In this document: one piece after another, positions 8,938-18,496 of the stretch
Position numbering within the stretch: the first letter of the stretch is position 1
Layout of the letters: each line of letters opens with the position of its first letter
From: Fibrobacter succinogenes
GTDB lineage: Bacteria; Fibrobacterota; Fibrobacteria; Fibrobacterales; Fibrobacteraceae
Length of the DNA stretch: 64,000 nucleotides
Assembly: GCA_902756345.1 (NCBI GenBank)
Contig: CACVQR010000001.1
Span: forward strand, 1 to 64,000
Direction: 5' to 3'
Translations under genes and position numbers: made by a program
The notes under the pieces: model-generated
Told to the model about the DNA's origin: nothing
The model's database searches: none
Seen by the model: the letters and a program-made list of their open reading frames with translations, nothing else

Positions 8938-10374
8938 TTATTCCCTTTCGTCCCTTTCCTTGTGGTGCCAGTAATCGAGTTTTTCGGCATCTAAGCCGAT
9001 ATGCCTTGCAATAAAAGCCGGATTGCGACCTTGCTTGCGCTGGAATTCGTAATCGCGAAGCGCCTTGATGGCAACCCCGCCCAGAATAACGCACGCGGGC
9101 AAGTTGATGAGCGCCATGCCGCCCATGGTAATGTCGGCGAGAGCCCAACAGGCATCCATCGGAGTGACCGCACCAAAGAGCACCACCAGGCTGCACAATA
9201 TATGAATCACCGTCATAGCCTTCTTGCCGGGCATTTTCTTCTTGTTGATGTAAGCAATCGCGTTGTGCACGTAGTAGAGGTTACCTAAAAGGGTTGTGAA
9301 TGCGAACAGCGTCATCGCCACCGTAATGAACACCGGACCCACCGCACCGAACGTCGTAGAGACAGCCTGCTGCACGTACATGGCGCCTGCGTTCTCGGCA
9401 GTTCCCGGCACGCCGGAAACAAGGCACATCAAAGCCGTAGCCGTGCAAAGGAACAGCGTATCGATATACACCGAAAGCATCTGCGCGAGGCCTTGCTTTA
9501 CCGGGTGCGAAACATGAGCCGCCGCAGCAGCATTCGGGGCAGAACCCACACCAGCCTCGTTGGAATAAAGTCCACGCTTGATGCCGTACATCAGGCAAGA
9601 GCCTGCAATGCCGCCACCAATCGCCTGGAAGTCGAACGCATCCTGCATAATCGCAACAATCACAGAGGGAATCAAGTTAAAATGTGCAATCAGCATGATA
9701 GCCGCAAGAATCACATAGAAAAGTCCCATGACCGGGACAAGGATTCCCGTCGTCTTTACGATGCGCTTGCCACCGCCGAACAGGCAGAAACCCACCAACA
9801 CCGCAAGGATTATGCCGATAATCCATGGCGTGACCGACGGGTTGTAGAAACTGTATGTTTCGAAAGTCGACTGCAGGTTGTAAGAGCAAAGCAGATTGAA
9901 GCCGAACGCGTAAGTAGAAATCAGGAACACCGCAAACACGATGCCCAGCCAGCGGCTATGCAGCGCACTTTCAATATAATACGCAGGGCCACCGTAGCAG
10001 GCGTTCGTGCGATGATCTCGACGCTTGTACACCTGAGCCAGCGTGCTTTCGACAAACGCCGACGATGCTCCGATAATAGCAAGCACCCACATCCAGAAAG
10101 TGGCACCGGCGCCACCGAGGCAAATTGCCGTTGAAACGCCGATGATGTTTCCTGTACCCACGCGCGATGCCGTAGACACAAGCAGTGCCTGCAACGAAGA
10201 AACCCCGCCCGCCTCGTGTGGCTTTTCGACCAGCGTGCGAACCGCCTCCACGAATAGCCTAATCTGCACGAACCGCGTGCGAATGCTAAAATAGATTCCC
10301 GCCGCAGCAAGAACAATAATCAGAATCGGGTAATAAAGAACACTGTCAACCGTGTTCAAAAAATCGACAATCAT
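8938..10374 (-). CDS. AGCS family amino acid:sodium symporter
   Basis: A 478-residue inner-membrane protein with about ten hydrophobic segments. It matches the alanine-or-glycine:cation symporter family: an N-terminal VSTASRVGTGNIIGVSTAI block, then YGIKRGLYSNEAGVGSAPNA, which is highly characteristic. It should import alanine or glycine with sodium. The start is the ATG at 10374, five nt after AGGAG; an in-frame TTG five codons upstream sits before that site and is unlikely. Exact substrate uncertain. It lies next to alaS but each gene has its own terminator, so the proximity may be incidental. Confidence 0.93.
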   Translation of the reverse strand: MIVDFLNTVDSVLYYPILIIVLAAAGIYFSIRTRFVQIRLFVEAVRTLVEKPHEAGGVSSLQALLVSTASRVGTGNIIGVSTAICLGGAGATFWMWVLAIIGASSAFVESTLAQVYKRRDHRTNACYGGPAYYIESALHSRWLGIVFAVFLISTYAFGFNLLCSYNLQSTFETYSFYNPSVTPWIIGIILAVLVGFCLFGGGKRIVKTTGILVPVMGLFYVILAAIMLIAHFNLIPSVIVAIMQDAFDFQAIGGGIAGSCLMYGIKRGLYSNEAGVGSAPNAAAAAHVSHPVKQGLAQMLSVYIDTLFLCTATALMCLVSGVPGTAENAGAMYVQQAVSTTFGAVGPVFITVAMTLFAFTTLLGNLYYVHNAIAYINKKKMPGKKAMTVIHILCSLVVLFGAVTPMDACWALADITMGGMALINLPACVILGGVAIKALRDYEFQRKQGRNPAFIARHIGLDAEKLDYWHHKERDERE

Positions 10375-10464
10375 CGCATCTCCTAACAAAATGAATGCTA
10401 AGGAGACAATCTAGAAAAAAAAACTAAACCCTCCAGTGCATTAACTGCGAAAGGAGTTTATCAA

Positions 10465-10500
10465 AAAAGGCTCCCCGCACTAACGCGAGGAACGCCTTTT
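10465..10500 (-). terminator. Terminator downstream of alaS
   Basis: AAAAGGC at the left pairs with GCCTTTT at the right, with further imperfect pairing (CCCCGC with GCGAGG). It ends the alaS transcript before the symporter promoter at about 10380-10460. Confidence 0.6.
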
Positions 10501-10514
10501 GAAATGGTGATGCT

Positions 10515-10571
10515 GTGCGTTATTTACGCACCCAACTTCGTGAGCCACAAGCGATTTGTATTAACAAATCG
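10515..10571. other. Two adjacent hairpins after alaS
   Basis: GTGCGT-TATTT-ACGCAC (10515-10531) and CGATTTGT-ATTA-ACAAATCG (10552-10571) are perfect small inverted repeats in the 3' region between the alaS stop and its terminator. They may protect the 3' end or be remnants of a repeat element. Confidence 0.4.
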
Positions 10572-10613
10572 TGGTGGCGAGAGCGAAGTCCAATCACAAG
10601 TTCTTTTCTGAAC

Positions 10614-13268
10614 TTAGGGCTGAGCGGTCAGTTTAGCTCTAATCCAGTTGTTGGCGTTCGCGATGGCACCGGCAATCTTGTCGACTTCCTTGGTGCCGGC
10701 CTGAGCGCGGTCCGGGCGTCCACCGCCGCGGCCACCGCAAGCAGCGGCGAGGTCCTTGACGAGGTCGCCAGCCTTGATGCCCTTGGCCTGAACGTTCTTG
10801 CCGACCATCACGGCGATGCTTCCGTTACCTTCGCCCTTGTTCGCAATCACGGCGACGCTGTCGGTGTCGAGCTTGTTCTGAACGCCGTCCAGCAAGTCCT
10901 TGTACTTTTCATCGGGGATAGAAAGTTCGCGAACGTAGAGGTTCACGCCAGCCACGTTAATGCCGCCGTTCAAGAGTTCGGCAGCAGCGAGCGTCGCAAG
11001 TTCCAGCTTCACGGACTGCAGGCTCTTTTCCAAGTTCTGCGTCTTGGCGAAGCTCTGCTGAATGCGGTCGAGAACTTCGGCGTCCTTGCAGCGAAGCTGT
11101 TCGCGGAGGGCCGTCAAAATCTGCGTTCCGGCACGGAGCAGCGAGAGAGCGCCACGGCCAGAGACGGCTTCGATACGGCGCACGCCAGCGGACACGCTGG
11201 ATTCAGAAACAATCTTCACGAGGCCGATGTTACCGGTGTTCTGCACATGCAAGCCACCGCAGAGTTCCTTGGAGAATTCTTCGTTCGCGCAGCCCATCTT
11301 CACCACGCGGACTTCGTCGCCATACTTTTCGCCGAACAGAGCCATAGCACCGCTAGCCTTAGCTTCATCCACACCCATCACCTGAGTGTTGACCGGCAGG
11401 CATTCCATCACCTTAGCGTTCACGATGTCTTCGACCTTCTGGATTTCTTCGGCGGTCATTGCGTTGAAGTGGCTGAAGTCGAAGCGGAGGAGTTCGTTGG
11501 AAACAAAGCTACCCTGCTGCTGCACGTGAGTGCCGAGCACCTGGCGGAGCGCCGCCTGCAGCAAGTGGGTGGCGGAGTGGTTCTTGCGGATGTCGTTACG
11601 GCGGTCGTTATCGACAGTTGCCATGAACACGGCGCCCATCGTCGTTTCGTTGGCCGTGCCCTTCACAACCTTACCACGGCAGAGAGCGGTATCGTTCACC
11701 TTCACGGTGTCGAACACCTGGATTTCGAGGTCGGCAGAAACGAGCGTTCCCTTGTCGCCGACCTGGCCACCCATTTCGGCATAGAACGGAGAGGTTTCGA
11801 GCACGATGCTGAGCACGCCCTTGTCTTCGCGCCAGCGGACGACCTTCGTTTCGCAAGCGGAAAGTTCATAGCCCACGAACTTGGTGCTTTCTTCGCTGTA
11901 CTGCGTCCAGCCTTCGGTACCCATGGTGTTGATGCCCTGCTTCATGTTGGCGCGGGCGCGGGCCTTCTGTTCTTCCATGCACTTGTTGTAGCCTTCTTCG
12001 TCAATCGTAAGGCCCTTTTCTTCGGCGAGAATGCCGGTAAGGTCCGGCGGGAATCCATAGGTATCATAGAGCAAGAACACCTTGTCACCCGGCACGGTCT
12101 TTGCGTCGCCGAGTTCAGCCACGATGCCGGCAAAGCGTTCGAGGCCGGCGTCCAGCGTGCGGATAAAGCTTTCTTCTTCGCTCTTGATGACGCTTGCGAC
12201 GAAGTCCTTGCGTTCGCGGATTTCCGGGAAGGCGTCGCCCATCGTATCGGCGAGCACCTGCACCAGCTTGTAGATAAAGGCTTCCTTCTGACCGAGCAGG
12301 CGGGCAAAGCGGCTGGCGCGGCGCAAAATGCGGCGGAGCACGTAGCCACGGCCTTCGTTGCTCGGCAAGGCGCCATCGGCAATAGCGAAGGAGATTGCGC
12401 GGATGTGGTCGGCAATCACGCGGTGCGGGGTGCCGGCTTCGCCATCGTTGTACGGAACACCGCTGAGTTCAGCAATCTTTGCGATAATCGGGGTAAACAC
12501 GTCGGTGTCGTAGTTGCTGGTCTTGCCCTGCAGAATAGCGCAGATACGTTCGAAGCCCATACCGGTATCGACGTTCTTAGCCTTCAGCGGAATCAAGCTT
12601 CCGTCGCTCACGCGTTCGTACTGCATGAACACGTTATTCCAGATTTCGATGTAGCGGTCGTTTTCGCCGTTCACGCCCTTGATGGGGTCCTTGAACGTTT
12701 CGGCCTGCGTGGCGAGGTCGCCGCGGTCGTAATGGATTTCGGAGCAGGGGCCGCACGGACCGGTGTCGCCCATTTCCCAGAAGTTGCTGTGGGCGTCAAA
12801 GCGCATGATGCGGTCATCCGGGAGGCCGGACACGTCCTTCCAAATCTGCCAGGCTTCGTCATCGTCCTGATAGACAGTCGCGAACAGGCGTTCCTTCGGG
12901 AGCTTCCACACTTCGGTCAAGAGTTCCCAGGCCCAGGCGATGGCTTCTTTCTTGTAGTAGTCGCCAAAGCTCCAGTTGCCGAGCATTTCGAAGAAGGTGT
13001 GGTGGTAGTTGTCGCGGCCCACCACGTCGAGGTCATTGTGCTTACCGGACACGCGGAGGCACTTCTGGCTGTTGCATACGCGCTTCCAGCCCTTCGGATT
13101 ATCGCCCAGGAAGATGGCCTTGAACTGGTTCATGCCCGCATTCGTGAACATGAGCGTCGGGTCGTCATGCGGAACCACCGGCGAAGAACGCACAAAGAGG
13201 TGGCCCTTGGATTCGAAGAACTTGATAAAAGATTCGCGCACCTGCGCAGAAGTCATTATTTCGGACAT
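10614..13268 (-). CDS. alaS: Alanine-tRNA ligase
   Basis: An 884-residue cytoplasmic enzyme that charges tRNA-Ala. The class II catalytic part opens with SFIKFFESKGHLFVRSSPVV and contains MFTNAGMNQFK and GRDNYHHTFFEMLGNWSFGD. The editing domain shows the zinc-binding HSATHLLQA and ELCGGLHV motifs (HxxxH and CxxxH), which remove mischarged serine or glycine. The C-terminal DHHA1 domain ends with the glycine-rich ACGGRGGGRPDRAQAG. Length is normal. The ATG follows AAAGGA. No frameshift seen. Confidence 0.98.
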   Translation of the reverse strand: MSEIMTSAQVRESFIKFFESKGHLFVRSSPVVPHDDPTLMFTNAGMNQFKAIFLGDNPKGWKRVCNSQKCLRVSGKHNDLDVVGRDNYHHTFFEMLGNWSFGDYYKKEAIAWAWELLTEVWKLPKERLFATVYQDDDEAWQIWKDVSGLPDDRIMRFDAHSNFWEMGDTGPCGPCSEIHYDRGDLATQAETFKDPIKGVNGENDRYIEIWNNVFMQYERVSDGSLIPLKAKNVDTGMGFERICAILQGKTSNYDTDVFTPIIAKIAELSGVPYNDGEAGTPHRVIADHIRAISFAIADGALPSNEGRGYVLRRILRRASRFARLLGQKEAFIYKLVQVLADTMGDAFPEIRERKDFVASVIKSEEESFIRTLDAGLERFAGIVAELGDAKTVPGDKVFLLYDTYGFPPDLTGILAEEKGLTIDEEGYNKCMEEQKARARANMKQGINTMGTEGWTQYSEESTKFVGYELSACETKVVRWREDKGVLSIVLETSPFYAEMGGQVGDKGTLVSADLEIQVFDTVKVNDTALCRGKVVKGTANETTMGAVFMATVDNDRRNDIRKNHSATHLLQAALRQVLGTHVQQQGSFVSNELLRFDFSHFNAMTAEEIQKVEDIVNAKVMECLPVNTQVMGVDEAKASGAMALFGEKYGDEVRVVKMGCANEEFSKELCGGLHVQNTGNIGLVKIVSESSVSAGVRRIEAVSGRGALSLLRAGTQILTALREQLRCKDAEVLDRIQQSFAKTQNLEKSLQSVKLELATLAAAELLNGGINVAGVNLYVRELSIPDEKYKDLLDGVQNKLDTDSVAVIANKGEGNGSIAVMVGKNVQAKGIKAGDLVKDLAAACGGRGGGRPDRAQAGTKEVDKIAGAIANANNWIRAKLTAQP

Positions 13269-13391
13269 AGCTATTCCTTTAATTTTTACGGCACAAATTT
13301 AGTAAAAAACAGACTATGGAGAATGAGGTATGGGGTCGCGGCTACGCCGCTTTGAGGTATGGGGTATGAGGAGTTTGCCGCCATGAGCCTG

Positions 13392-13410
13392 CCCCGGACT
13401 TGTTCCGGGG
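13392..13410. repeat. GC-rich hairpin in the alaS-pflB gap
   Basis: CCCCGGA-CTTGT-TCCGGGG forms a perfect 7-bp stem. The gap 13269-13638 also has three copies of the short phrase GAGGTATGGGG or near variants (about 13323-13370), so this looks like a small repeat island with no coding content. Confidence 0.55.
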
Positions 13411-13426
13411 TAACGCCCCGTCAAGG

Positions 13427-13463
13427 AAGACCTAACTCGTTGTCAGGCGTAGAATTAGGTCTT
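13427..13463 (+). terminator. Terminator-like hairpin
   Basis: AAGACCTAA (13427-13435) pairs with TTAGGTCTT (13455-13463) and continues into TT. No plus-strand gene ends here, so it may belong to a repeat element or insulate pflB. Confidence 0.4.
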
Positions 13464-13587
13464 TTACAAAAATCATAATCTGTAAAACAGAGCATCAAGA
13501 AAGCAAAATATAGTCCAAATAATCCCTTTGGGCATACCTCCTTATTTTCTATATTGGGGTTCAAACAAAAATCAACAAAAAGAAAGA

Positions 13588-13623
13588 CTCGGCTGTCTGA
13601 ATTTATGGCGTTGGCCAGCCGAG
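13588..13623 (+). promoter_or_regulatory. pflB leader with promoter and hairpin
   Basis: A likely -10 box TATATT lies at about 13550-13555. In the leader, CTCGGCTG (13588-13595) pairs with CAGCCGAG (13616-13623), just before the ribosome site GAAGGAAA. The hairpin could influence stability or translation of pflB. Confidence 0.45.
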
Positions 13624-13638
13624 CAAAGAAGGAAAATC

Positions 13639-15897
13639 ATGAGCGAAGCATGGAATGGCTTTACCGGCGGACTCTGGCAAGAAGAAATCAACGTCCGCGA
13701 CTTTATTCAACGCAACTACACCGCCTATGAAGGCGGCAAGGAATTTTTGGCAGGCCCGACAGACGCCACCGAAAAGCTCTGGGGTGAACTCCAGAAGCTG
13801 CAGGCCGAAGAACGCAAGAAGGGCGGCGTGCTCGATATGGACACCGATATCGTCTCGACGATTACAAGCCATAAGCCGGGCTACATCAGCGAAAGCCTCA
13901 AGGACCTGGAAAAGGTCGTGGGTCTGCAGACCGACAAGCCGCTGAAGCGCGCCTTCATGCCGTTTGGCGGCATCAAGATGGCCGAAGAATCCTGCCAGCA
14001 GTATGGCTACACTCCGAGTGCCGAACTCCACAAGATTTTTACCGACTACCACAAGACCCACAACCAGGCTGTGTTCGACTGCTACACTCCTGAAATCCGC
14101 GCCGTCCGCAAGGCCCACTTGCTGACCGGTCTTCCGGACACTTACGGTCGTGGCCGTATCGTGGGTGACTACCGCCGCGTAGCCCTTTACGGTATTGACT
14201 ACATCATCCAGCAGAAGCAGAACGACCTCGCCCACGTGGGTGACGGCACCATGACCGACGACGTGATTCGCCTGCGCGAAGAAGTCGCCGAACAGATCAA
14301 GGCCCTCAAGGCCATGAAGGTGATGGCCGCTAGCTACGGTTTCGACATTTCGAAGCCGGCAACGAACGCCCGCGAAGCTTTCCAGTGGCTCTACTTTGGC
14401 TACCTCTCTGCCATCAAGACGCAGAACGGTGCCGCCATGAGCGTCGGCCGCATTTCGACCTTCCTCGACATCTATATCGAACGTGACCTCAAGAACGGCA
14501 CGCTCACTGAAAGCGAAGCTCAGGAACTCGTGGACCACATGGTCATGAAGTTCCGTATGGTCAAGTTTGCCCGTATTGAATCTTACAACCAGCTCTTCAG
14601 CGGTGACCCGGTGTGGGCCACCCTCGAAGTCGGCGGTATGGGCCAGGATGGCCGCCCGATGGTTACCAAGAACGACTTCCGTTTCTTGCACACCCTCGAA
14701 AACATGGGCCCGTCTCCGGAACCCAACCTCACCGTTCTCTACACCAAGCGCCTCCCTGAAAACTTCAAGGAATACGCCGCCTACATCTCTGTGACGACCA
14801 GCTCGATCCAGTACGAAAACGACGACGTGATGCGCCCGGTCTGGGGTGACGACTACAGCATCTGCTGCTGCGTTTCTGCAACGCAGACCGGTAAGGAAAT
14901 GCAGTTCTTCGGCGCCCGCGCAAACCTCGCGAAGGCTCTCCTCTACGCCATCAACGGCGGCAAGGACGAAGAAGGCGGCCTGGTGCCCGGTATGCAGATT
15001 GGTCCGGAACTTGCCCCGATTACCGGCGACGTGCTGAACTACGACGAAGTGATGCACAAGTACGACATCATGCTCGAATGGCTCGCAGGTATCTACGTGA
15101 ACACGCTGAACCTGATCCACTACATGCACGACAAGTACTACTACGAAGCCGCTGAACTCGCCCTTATCGATACCGACGTGCGTCGCACGTTTGCAACGGG
15201 TATCGCAGGATTCAGCCACGTGGTCGACAGCCTTTGCGCCATCAAGTACGCCAAGGTTTCCGTGGTTCGCGGCGAAAACGGCCTCGTGAAGGACTTCAAG
15301 ATCGAAGGCGACTTCCCCAAATACGGCAACGACGACGACCGCGCCGACGAAATCGCCGTCTGGCTCCTCAAGGAATTCATCGCGAAGATCAAGAAGCACC
15401 ACACCTACCGCGGCGCCGAACCGACCACGTCGATTCTTACGATTACCAGTAACGTTGTTTACGGCAAGGCCACTGGCGCCCTCCCCGACGGTCGCCCGGC
15501 TCACGCCCCGTTCGCTCCCGGTGCAAACCCGAGCTACGGCGCCGAAAAGAACGGCCTGTTGGCCTCGCTCAACTCTGTCGCCAAGCTCCCGTACGAATAC
15601 GCACTCGACGGTATCAGCAATACGCAGACCATCAGCCCGAACGCTCTCGGCCACAGCGACGACGAACGCGCCCAGAAGCTCGTCACCGTCATGGACGGTT
15701 ACTTCGCCCAGGGCGCACACCACCTGAACGTGAACGTGTTCGGTGTTGAAAAGTTGCTCGACGCCCAGGCGCACCCGGAAAAGCCCGAATACGCGAACTT
15801 CACCATCCGCGTTTCCGGCTACGCTGTCAAGTTCCTCTCGCTCACGAAGGAACAGCAGGACGACGTGATCAGCCGCACCTGCCACGGCGTGTTGTAA
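13639..15897 (+). CDS. pflB: Pyruvate formate-lyase
   Basis: A 752-residue glycyl-radical enzyme converting pyruvate and CoA to acetyl-CoA and formate in anaerobic fermentation. The active-site cysteines are in [20 protein letters not shown] (Cys410-Cys411 by alignment with the family CC pair, with one extra Cys at 409). The radical glycine is Gly727 in [12 protein letters not shown]. The start at 13639 follows AAGGAAA and gives the usual N-terminus [20 protein letters not shown]; the frame stays open 37 codons further but lacks similarity there. Strong codon bias fits a highly expressed gene. The activating enzyme gene pflA is 1.36 kb downstream, beyond a GH16 gene on the other strand. Confidence 0.98.
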   Translation: MSEAWNGFTGGLWQEEINVRDFIQRNYTAYEGGKEFLAGPTDATEKLWGELQKLQAEERKKGGVLDMDTDIVSTITSHKPGYISESLKDLEKVVGLQTDKPLKRAFMPFGGIKMAEESCQQYGYTPSAELHKIFTDYHKTHNQAVFDCYTPEIRAVRKAHLLTGLPDTYGRGRIVGDYRRVALYGIDYIIQQKQNDLAHVGDGTMTDDVIRLREEVAEQIKALKAMKVMAASYGFDISKPATNAREAFQWLYFGYLSAIKTQNGAAMSVGRISTFLDIYIERDLKNGTLTESEAQELVDHMVMKFRMVKFARIESYNQLFSGDPVWATLEVGGMGQDGRPMVTKNDFRFLHTLENMGPSPEPNLTVLYTKRLPENFKEYAAYISVTTSSIQYENDDVMRPVWGDDYSICCCVSATQTGKEMQFFGARANLAKALLYAINGGKDEEGGLVPGMQIGPELAPITGDVLNYDEVMHKYDIMLEWLAGIYVNTLNLIHYMHDKYYYEAAELALIDTDVRRTFATGIAGFSHVVDSLCAIKYAKVSVVRGENGLVKDFKIEGDFPKYGNDDDRADEIAVWLLKEFIAKIKKHHTYRGAEPTTSILTITSNVVYGKATGALPDGRPAHAPFAPGANPSYGAEKNGLLASLNSVAKLPYEYALDGISNTQTISPNALGHSDDERAQKLVTVMDGYFAQGAHHLNVNVFGVEKLLDAQAHPEKPEYANFTIRVSGYAVKFLSLTKEQQDDVISRTCHGVL

Positions 15898-15957
15898 CAG
15901 ACCGTTCGCGCTAGAATCCGGCAATCAGGTGCTGGACCGGCGCTCACTCTCGCAACC

Positions 15958-15979
15958 GCCCCGGTTTAATAACCGGGGC
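15958..15979 (+). terminator. pflB terminator
   Basis: GCCCCGGTT-TAAT-AACCGGGGC forms a perfect 9-bp stem followed by a short T run. Confidence 0.8.
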
Positions 15980-16020
15980 TTTGTTGCTCACAGAAAAGTT
16001 CTCAACTTTATCGCATACAA

Positions 16021-16049
16021 AAACGTCCCGGATTTTATCCGGGACGTTT
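16021..16049. terminator. Bidirectional terminator between pflB and GH16
   Basis: AAACGTCCCGGA pairs with TCCGGGACGTTT (12 bp, 5-nt loop). T runs on both sides let it serve the convergent pflB and glucanase transcripts. Confidence 0.8.
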
Positions 16050-16072
16050 TCATTTATGGAGGAGAACAAAAA

Positions 16073-17137
16073 CTAGTTGTCAGCTTCGCGGGTCATCAGG
16101 AGCTTGCAGTAACCATCTTCAACGACCACGTTGTCGCGGTTCAGCATGACTCGTTCCATTTCCCAGTTGCCGGTGCCCCAATGGTCGGAAAGATCCGTGC
16201 CATCAAAGTCATCCTGCCAATCCAGGGTAAAAGTCTTGGTCGCTTCATCATACTTATAGGTACGCACATAGTCAATCCATTGAGCCTGCGGACCGGCAGC
16301 GAGTTCAGAGCCCGTAAACTTGCCCACCCATGCGGCACTCTTCGATGCCCAGAGGTTAAAGCGGAGCGACTGTTCTTCGGTCAAGAAGGCAACCTGGTCG
16401 GCATCAGCATGAGTACCGCGAGTGATACCGAGCGTATCGCGACGGATTTCAACGCTGTCGATTTCCCAAGCGACATATTCCGGTGTCCAGATAAGGGCAT
16501 AGAGGTGGAAATCTTCCGTTGCATCGAACCCGTATTCGTGAATCTTTTCAGAAGATGTATTCTTCTTGATGGAAGGGTCGCCTTCACGGGTAATGATGTT
16601 GGACTGCCAAGAAGTTCCGCCCTTGCCGAGCACTTCGATATCGATTTCATTCCAAGGAATGTCGCCATTCTTGTAGGAATCATCGTAGTAAAGGAACATG
16701 GAACTCACGGAACCCGGAATCGAGACCATCTTCATGCGGGCTTCAAAACGGCCATACTTGAACTGGTCGCGGCCAGAAAGTTCAGCACCGTAATAGGTAT
16801 AAGTCACATTCGGGTCGTCAACGACCGGAGTCGGGTCCGGAGTCACAACCGGGTCCGTAACCGGATCGGTCGGAGTCTGGGTCGGATTCGTCACGGCAGG
16901 ATCCGTTGCGGGATCGGTAGCCGGGTCCGTCTGGGTCTGAGCCGGGTCAGTCTGGGCCGGATCGGTCTGCGTCTGAGCAGGATCAATTGCAGGGTTGGTA
17001 GCAGGATCAGTCGGATTCTGAGTCGGGTCCACCACAGCAGACGGGTCAGAAGCTACGGGAGCATGAGAGCTGCTGTCATCGCTACAAGCGGCAAACAGGC
17101 CAAGAGCGATAATCGGGAGAAGGAATTTCGTTTTCAT
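16073..17137 (-). CDS. GH16 glucanase, circularly permuted, lipoprotein
   Basis: A 354-residue exported lipoprotein (lipobox LFAAC, Cys18) likely to cut mixed-linkage beta-1,3-1,4-glucan. Residues about 31-108 form a linker of DP(A/T) and DPAQTQT repeats. The catalytic motif NEIDIEVLG places the nucleophile at Glu164, the helper at Asp166 and the acid/base at Glu168. The order of conserved blocks is that of the permuted F. succinogenes lichenase: YGRFEARMKM and VSSMFLYY come first, while FTLDWQDDFDGTDLSDHW, which opens ordinary GH16 enzymes, comes near the C-terminus. The protein ends soon after that block, without the tail of the known enzyme. Two TATATT-like boxes (about 17157-17170) form the likely promoter. 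Confidence 0.93.
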   Translation of the reverse strand: MKTKFLLPIIALGLFAACSDDSSSHAPVASDPSAVVDPTQNPTDPATNPAIDPAQTQTDPAQTDPAQTQTDPATDPATDPAVTNPTQTPTDPVTDPVVTPDPTPVVDDPNVTYTYYGAELSGRDQFKYGRFEARMKMVSIPGSVSSMFLYYDDSYKNGDIPWNEIDIEVLGKGGTSWQSNIITREGDPSIKKNTSSEKIHEYGFDATEDFHLYALIWTPEYVAWEIDSVEIRRDTLGITRGTHADADQVAFLTEEQSLRFNLWASKSAAWVGKFTGSELAAGPQAQWIDYVRTYKYDEATKTFTLDWQDDFDGTDLSDHWGTGNWEMERVMLNRDNVVVEDGYCKLLMTREADN

Positions 17138-17247
17138 AAACTACCTCGTTTCTTTGAATATAAATATACCCCCTTTTTCGACTCCCATGTAGCGTCCAAA
17201 ACGCAAACCAAACACAACTGTATCAAAAGTATCAATCCATAAATTTC

Positions 17248-17253
17248 TACATT
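17248..17253 (+). promoter_or_regulatory. -10 box placed for a leaderless pflA transcript
   Basis: TACATT lies 6 nt before the pflA ATG and no Shine-Dalgarno sequence is present. Confidence 0.45.
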
Positions 17254-17259
17254 TACAAT

Positions 17260-18000
17260 ATGCTCGGACGAATCAACAAATTAGAGACCTTTGGCTCGGT
17301 AGACGGCCCCGGAGTGCGTTTTGTCGTATTTGTGCAAGGCTGTCCCATGCGTTGCCAGTTCTGTCACAACCCCGAAACCTGGGATTTCAAAGGCGACAAA
17401 GCCGGAGCATACGACATCTCTGCGCAAGACCTTTTAAAGAAAGCCCTACGCTACCAGAGCTATTGGGGTAAAGACGGCGGCATCACCGTCAGCGGTGGCG
17501 AGCCACTTGCACAGATGGATTTCATGATTGAATTCTTTGAAGCAGCCAAAGCCGCAGGTGTACACACCTGCATCGACACCTCTGGCGTAAACTTTGTTCG
17601 TAATGAGCCCTACTTCGGCAAGTTCAAGCGTCTTATGGATGCAACAGACTTGCTCCTCGTCGACATCAAGAACATCGACCCCACAGAACACAAGAAACTC
17701 ACCGGTCACGACAACAAGAACATCCTCGACATGTTCCGCTATCTAGATGAAATCCAAAAGCCCATCTGGATCCGCCACGTACTCGTACCCGGCATGAGCG
17801 ACAACGACGAACTGCTAATCAAGACCCGCGAATTCATCGATACGCTCCACAACGTTGAAAAAATCGAAGTTCTCCCCTACCATGCTTTAGCGCTTGCCAA
17901 GTACCAAGAGCTCGGCATCGACTACGCACTCAAAGACGTGAAGTCGCCATCGCCGGAGCGGATTGCTAACGCCAAGAAAATTTTAGGAATACTTCCATAA
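17260..18000 (+). CDS. pflA: Pyruvate formate-lyase activating enzyme
   Basis: A 246-residue radical SAM enzyme that installs the glycyl radical on PflB. The cluster-binding CxxxCxxC is in GCPMRCQFCHNPETW, and the SAM-binding GGEP is in TVSGGEPLAQ. Further family blocks are LLLVDIKNIDP and EVLPYHALALAKYQELG. Length is normal. It stands downstream of pflB in the same direction but is separated by the GH16 gene and two terminators, so it needs its own promoter, probably the TACATT box just before the start. Confidence 0.97.
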   Translation: MLGRINKLETFGSVDGPGVRFVVFVQGCPMRCQFCHNPETWDFKGDKAGAYDISAQDLLKKALRYQSYWGKDGGITVSGGEPLAQMDFMIEFFEAAKAAGVHTCIDTSGVNFVRNEPYFGKFKRLMDATDLLLVDIKNIDPTEHKKLTGHDNKNILDMFRYLDEIQKPIWIRHVLVPGMSDNDELLIKTREFIDTLHNVEKIEVLPYHALALAKYQELGIDYALKDVKSPSPERIANAKKILGILP

Positions 18001-18036
18001 CAGTAGGAAGTAGACAGTCGACAGTAGGAAGTAAAA
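18001..18036. repeat. Intergenic repeat, 'GTAGGAAGTAGACAGT' family
   Basis: The phrase CAGTAGGAAGTA occurs twice around ACAGTCGA right after the pflA stop. Related sequence lies at 21374-21404 and, more weakly, at 23851-23879. Confidence 0.6.
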
Positions 18037-18043
18037 AGGCTGC

Positions 18044-18274
18044 CTAGCGCAAGTGAAGCCATTTTGTCAGCGGAATGGCAATAATAAAATTTATAATAAA
18101 GTTCTCTACGAAAATGAAAAGCAAAGGAAGTTCAATTTCTGGAGTAAGATTTATCGAAATAGACCTCACTCCGCGATTCTCTGGATCAAGTATCAACACA
18201 ACCACACTCATGACAAGTGCGAAAACAAAACACTTGATAAAATTTTTTATAAAGTCTTTTGATTTCTGTTGCAT
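18044..18274 (-). CDS. Small two-helix membrane protein
   Basis: A 76-residue protein with two strongly hydrophobic segments (about residues 14-29 and 50-69) joined by a polar loop with a conserved-looking DPENRG. It begins with a basic QQKSKDFIKNFIK amphipathic stretch and ends KWLHLR. No Shine-Dalgarno is obvious; a CATATT box lies about 11 nt before the ATG. The composition suggests a genuine small membrane protein, but no family was recognised. DNA from 18275 to 18435 shows no gene. Confidence 0.5.
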   Translation of the reverse strand: MQQKSKDFIKNFIKCFVFALVMSVVVLILDPENRGVRSISINLTPEIELPLLFIFVENFIINFIIAIPLTKWLHLR

Positions 18275-18435
18275 CGTGACGTACTAATATGAGTAAAGGC
18301 TAAAAGGCTTTTTGTAAAAAGTCAATACTTAACTAAAACGAAATTTTGCAGAAAAACGAGTGAGGCGAGGCGACCTTACCGGCCGTAGCGTACTATTTTA
18401 GCAAGGGATAAGAAACAAGTAAGACGAGGCCACGA

Positions 18436-18472
18436 CCCCCGAAGCCGTAGTAAAATCTACGGCGAGAGGGGG
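18436..18472. other. Long hairpin downstream of pilC
   Basis: GCCGTAG-TAAAAT-CTACGGC (18444-18463) is flanked by CCCCC and GGGGG that can extend the stem. It lies 25 bp past the pilC stop and may end that transcript. The surrounding 18350-18480 contains two diverged copies of a phrase like ACGAGTGAGGCGAGGC, so it could also be part of a repeat element. Confidence 0.5.
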
Positions 18473-18496
18473 AGTAACGAAGTATTACGCAGTTTA

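Noticed and set aside
10515-13355. A 946-codon frame opposite alaS
   Set aside because: It is the shadow of a strongly biased core gene; alaS motifs are complete on the other strand.
13603-15924. A 773-codon frame opposite pflB, and similar long frames opposite glnN, purD and pilT
   Set aside because: All are produced by codon bias of the real genes and show no motif.
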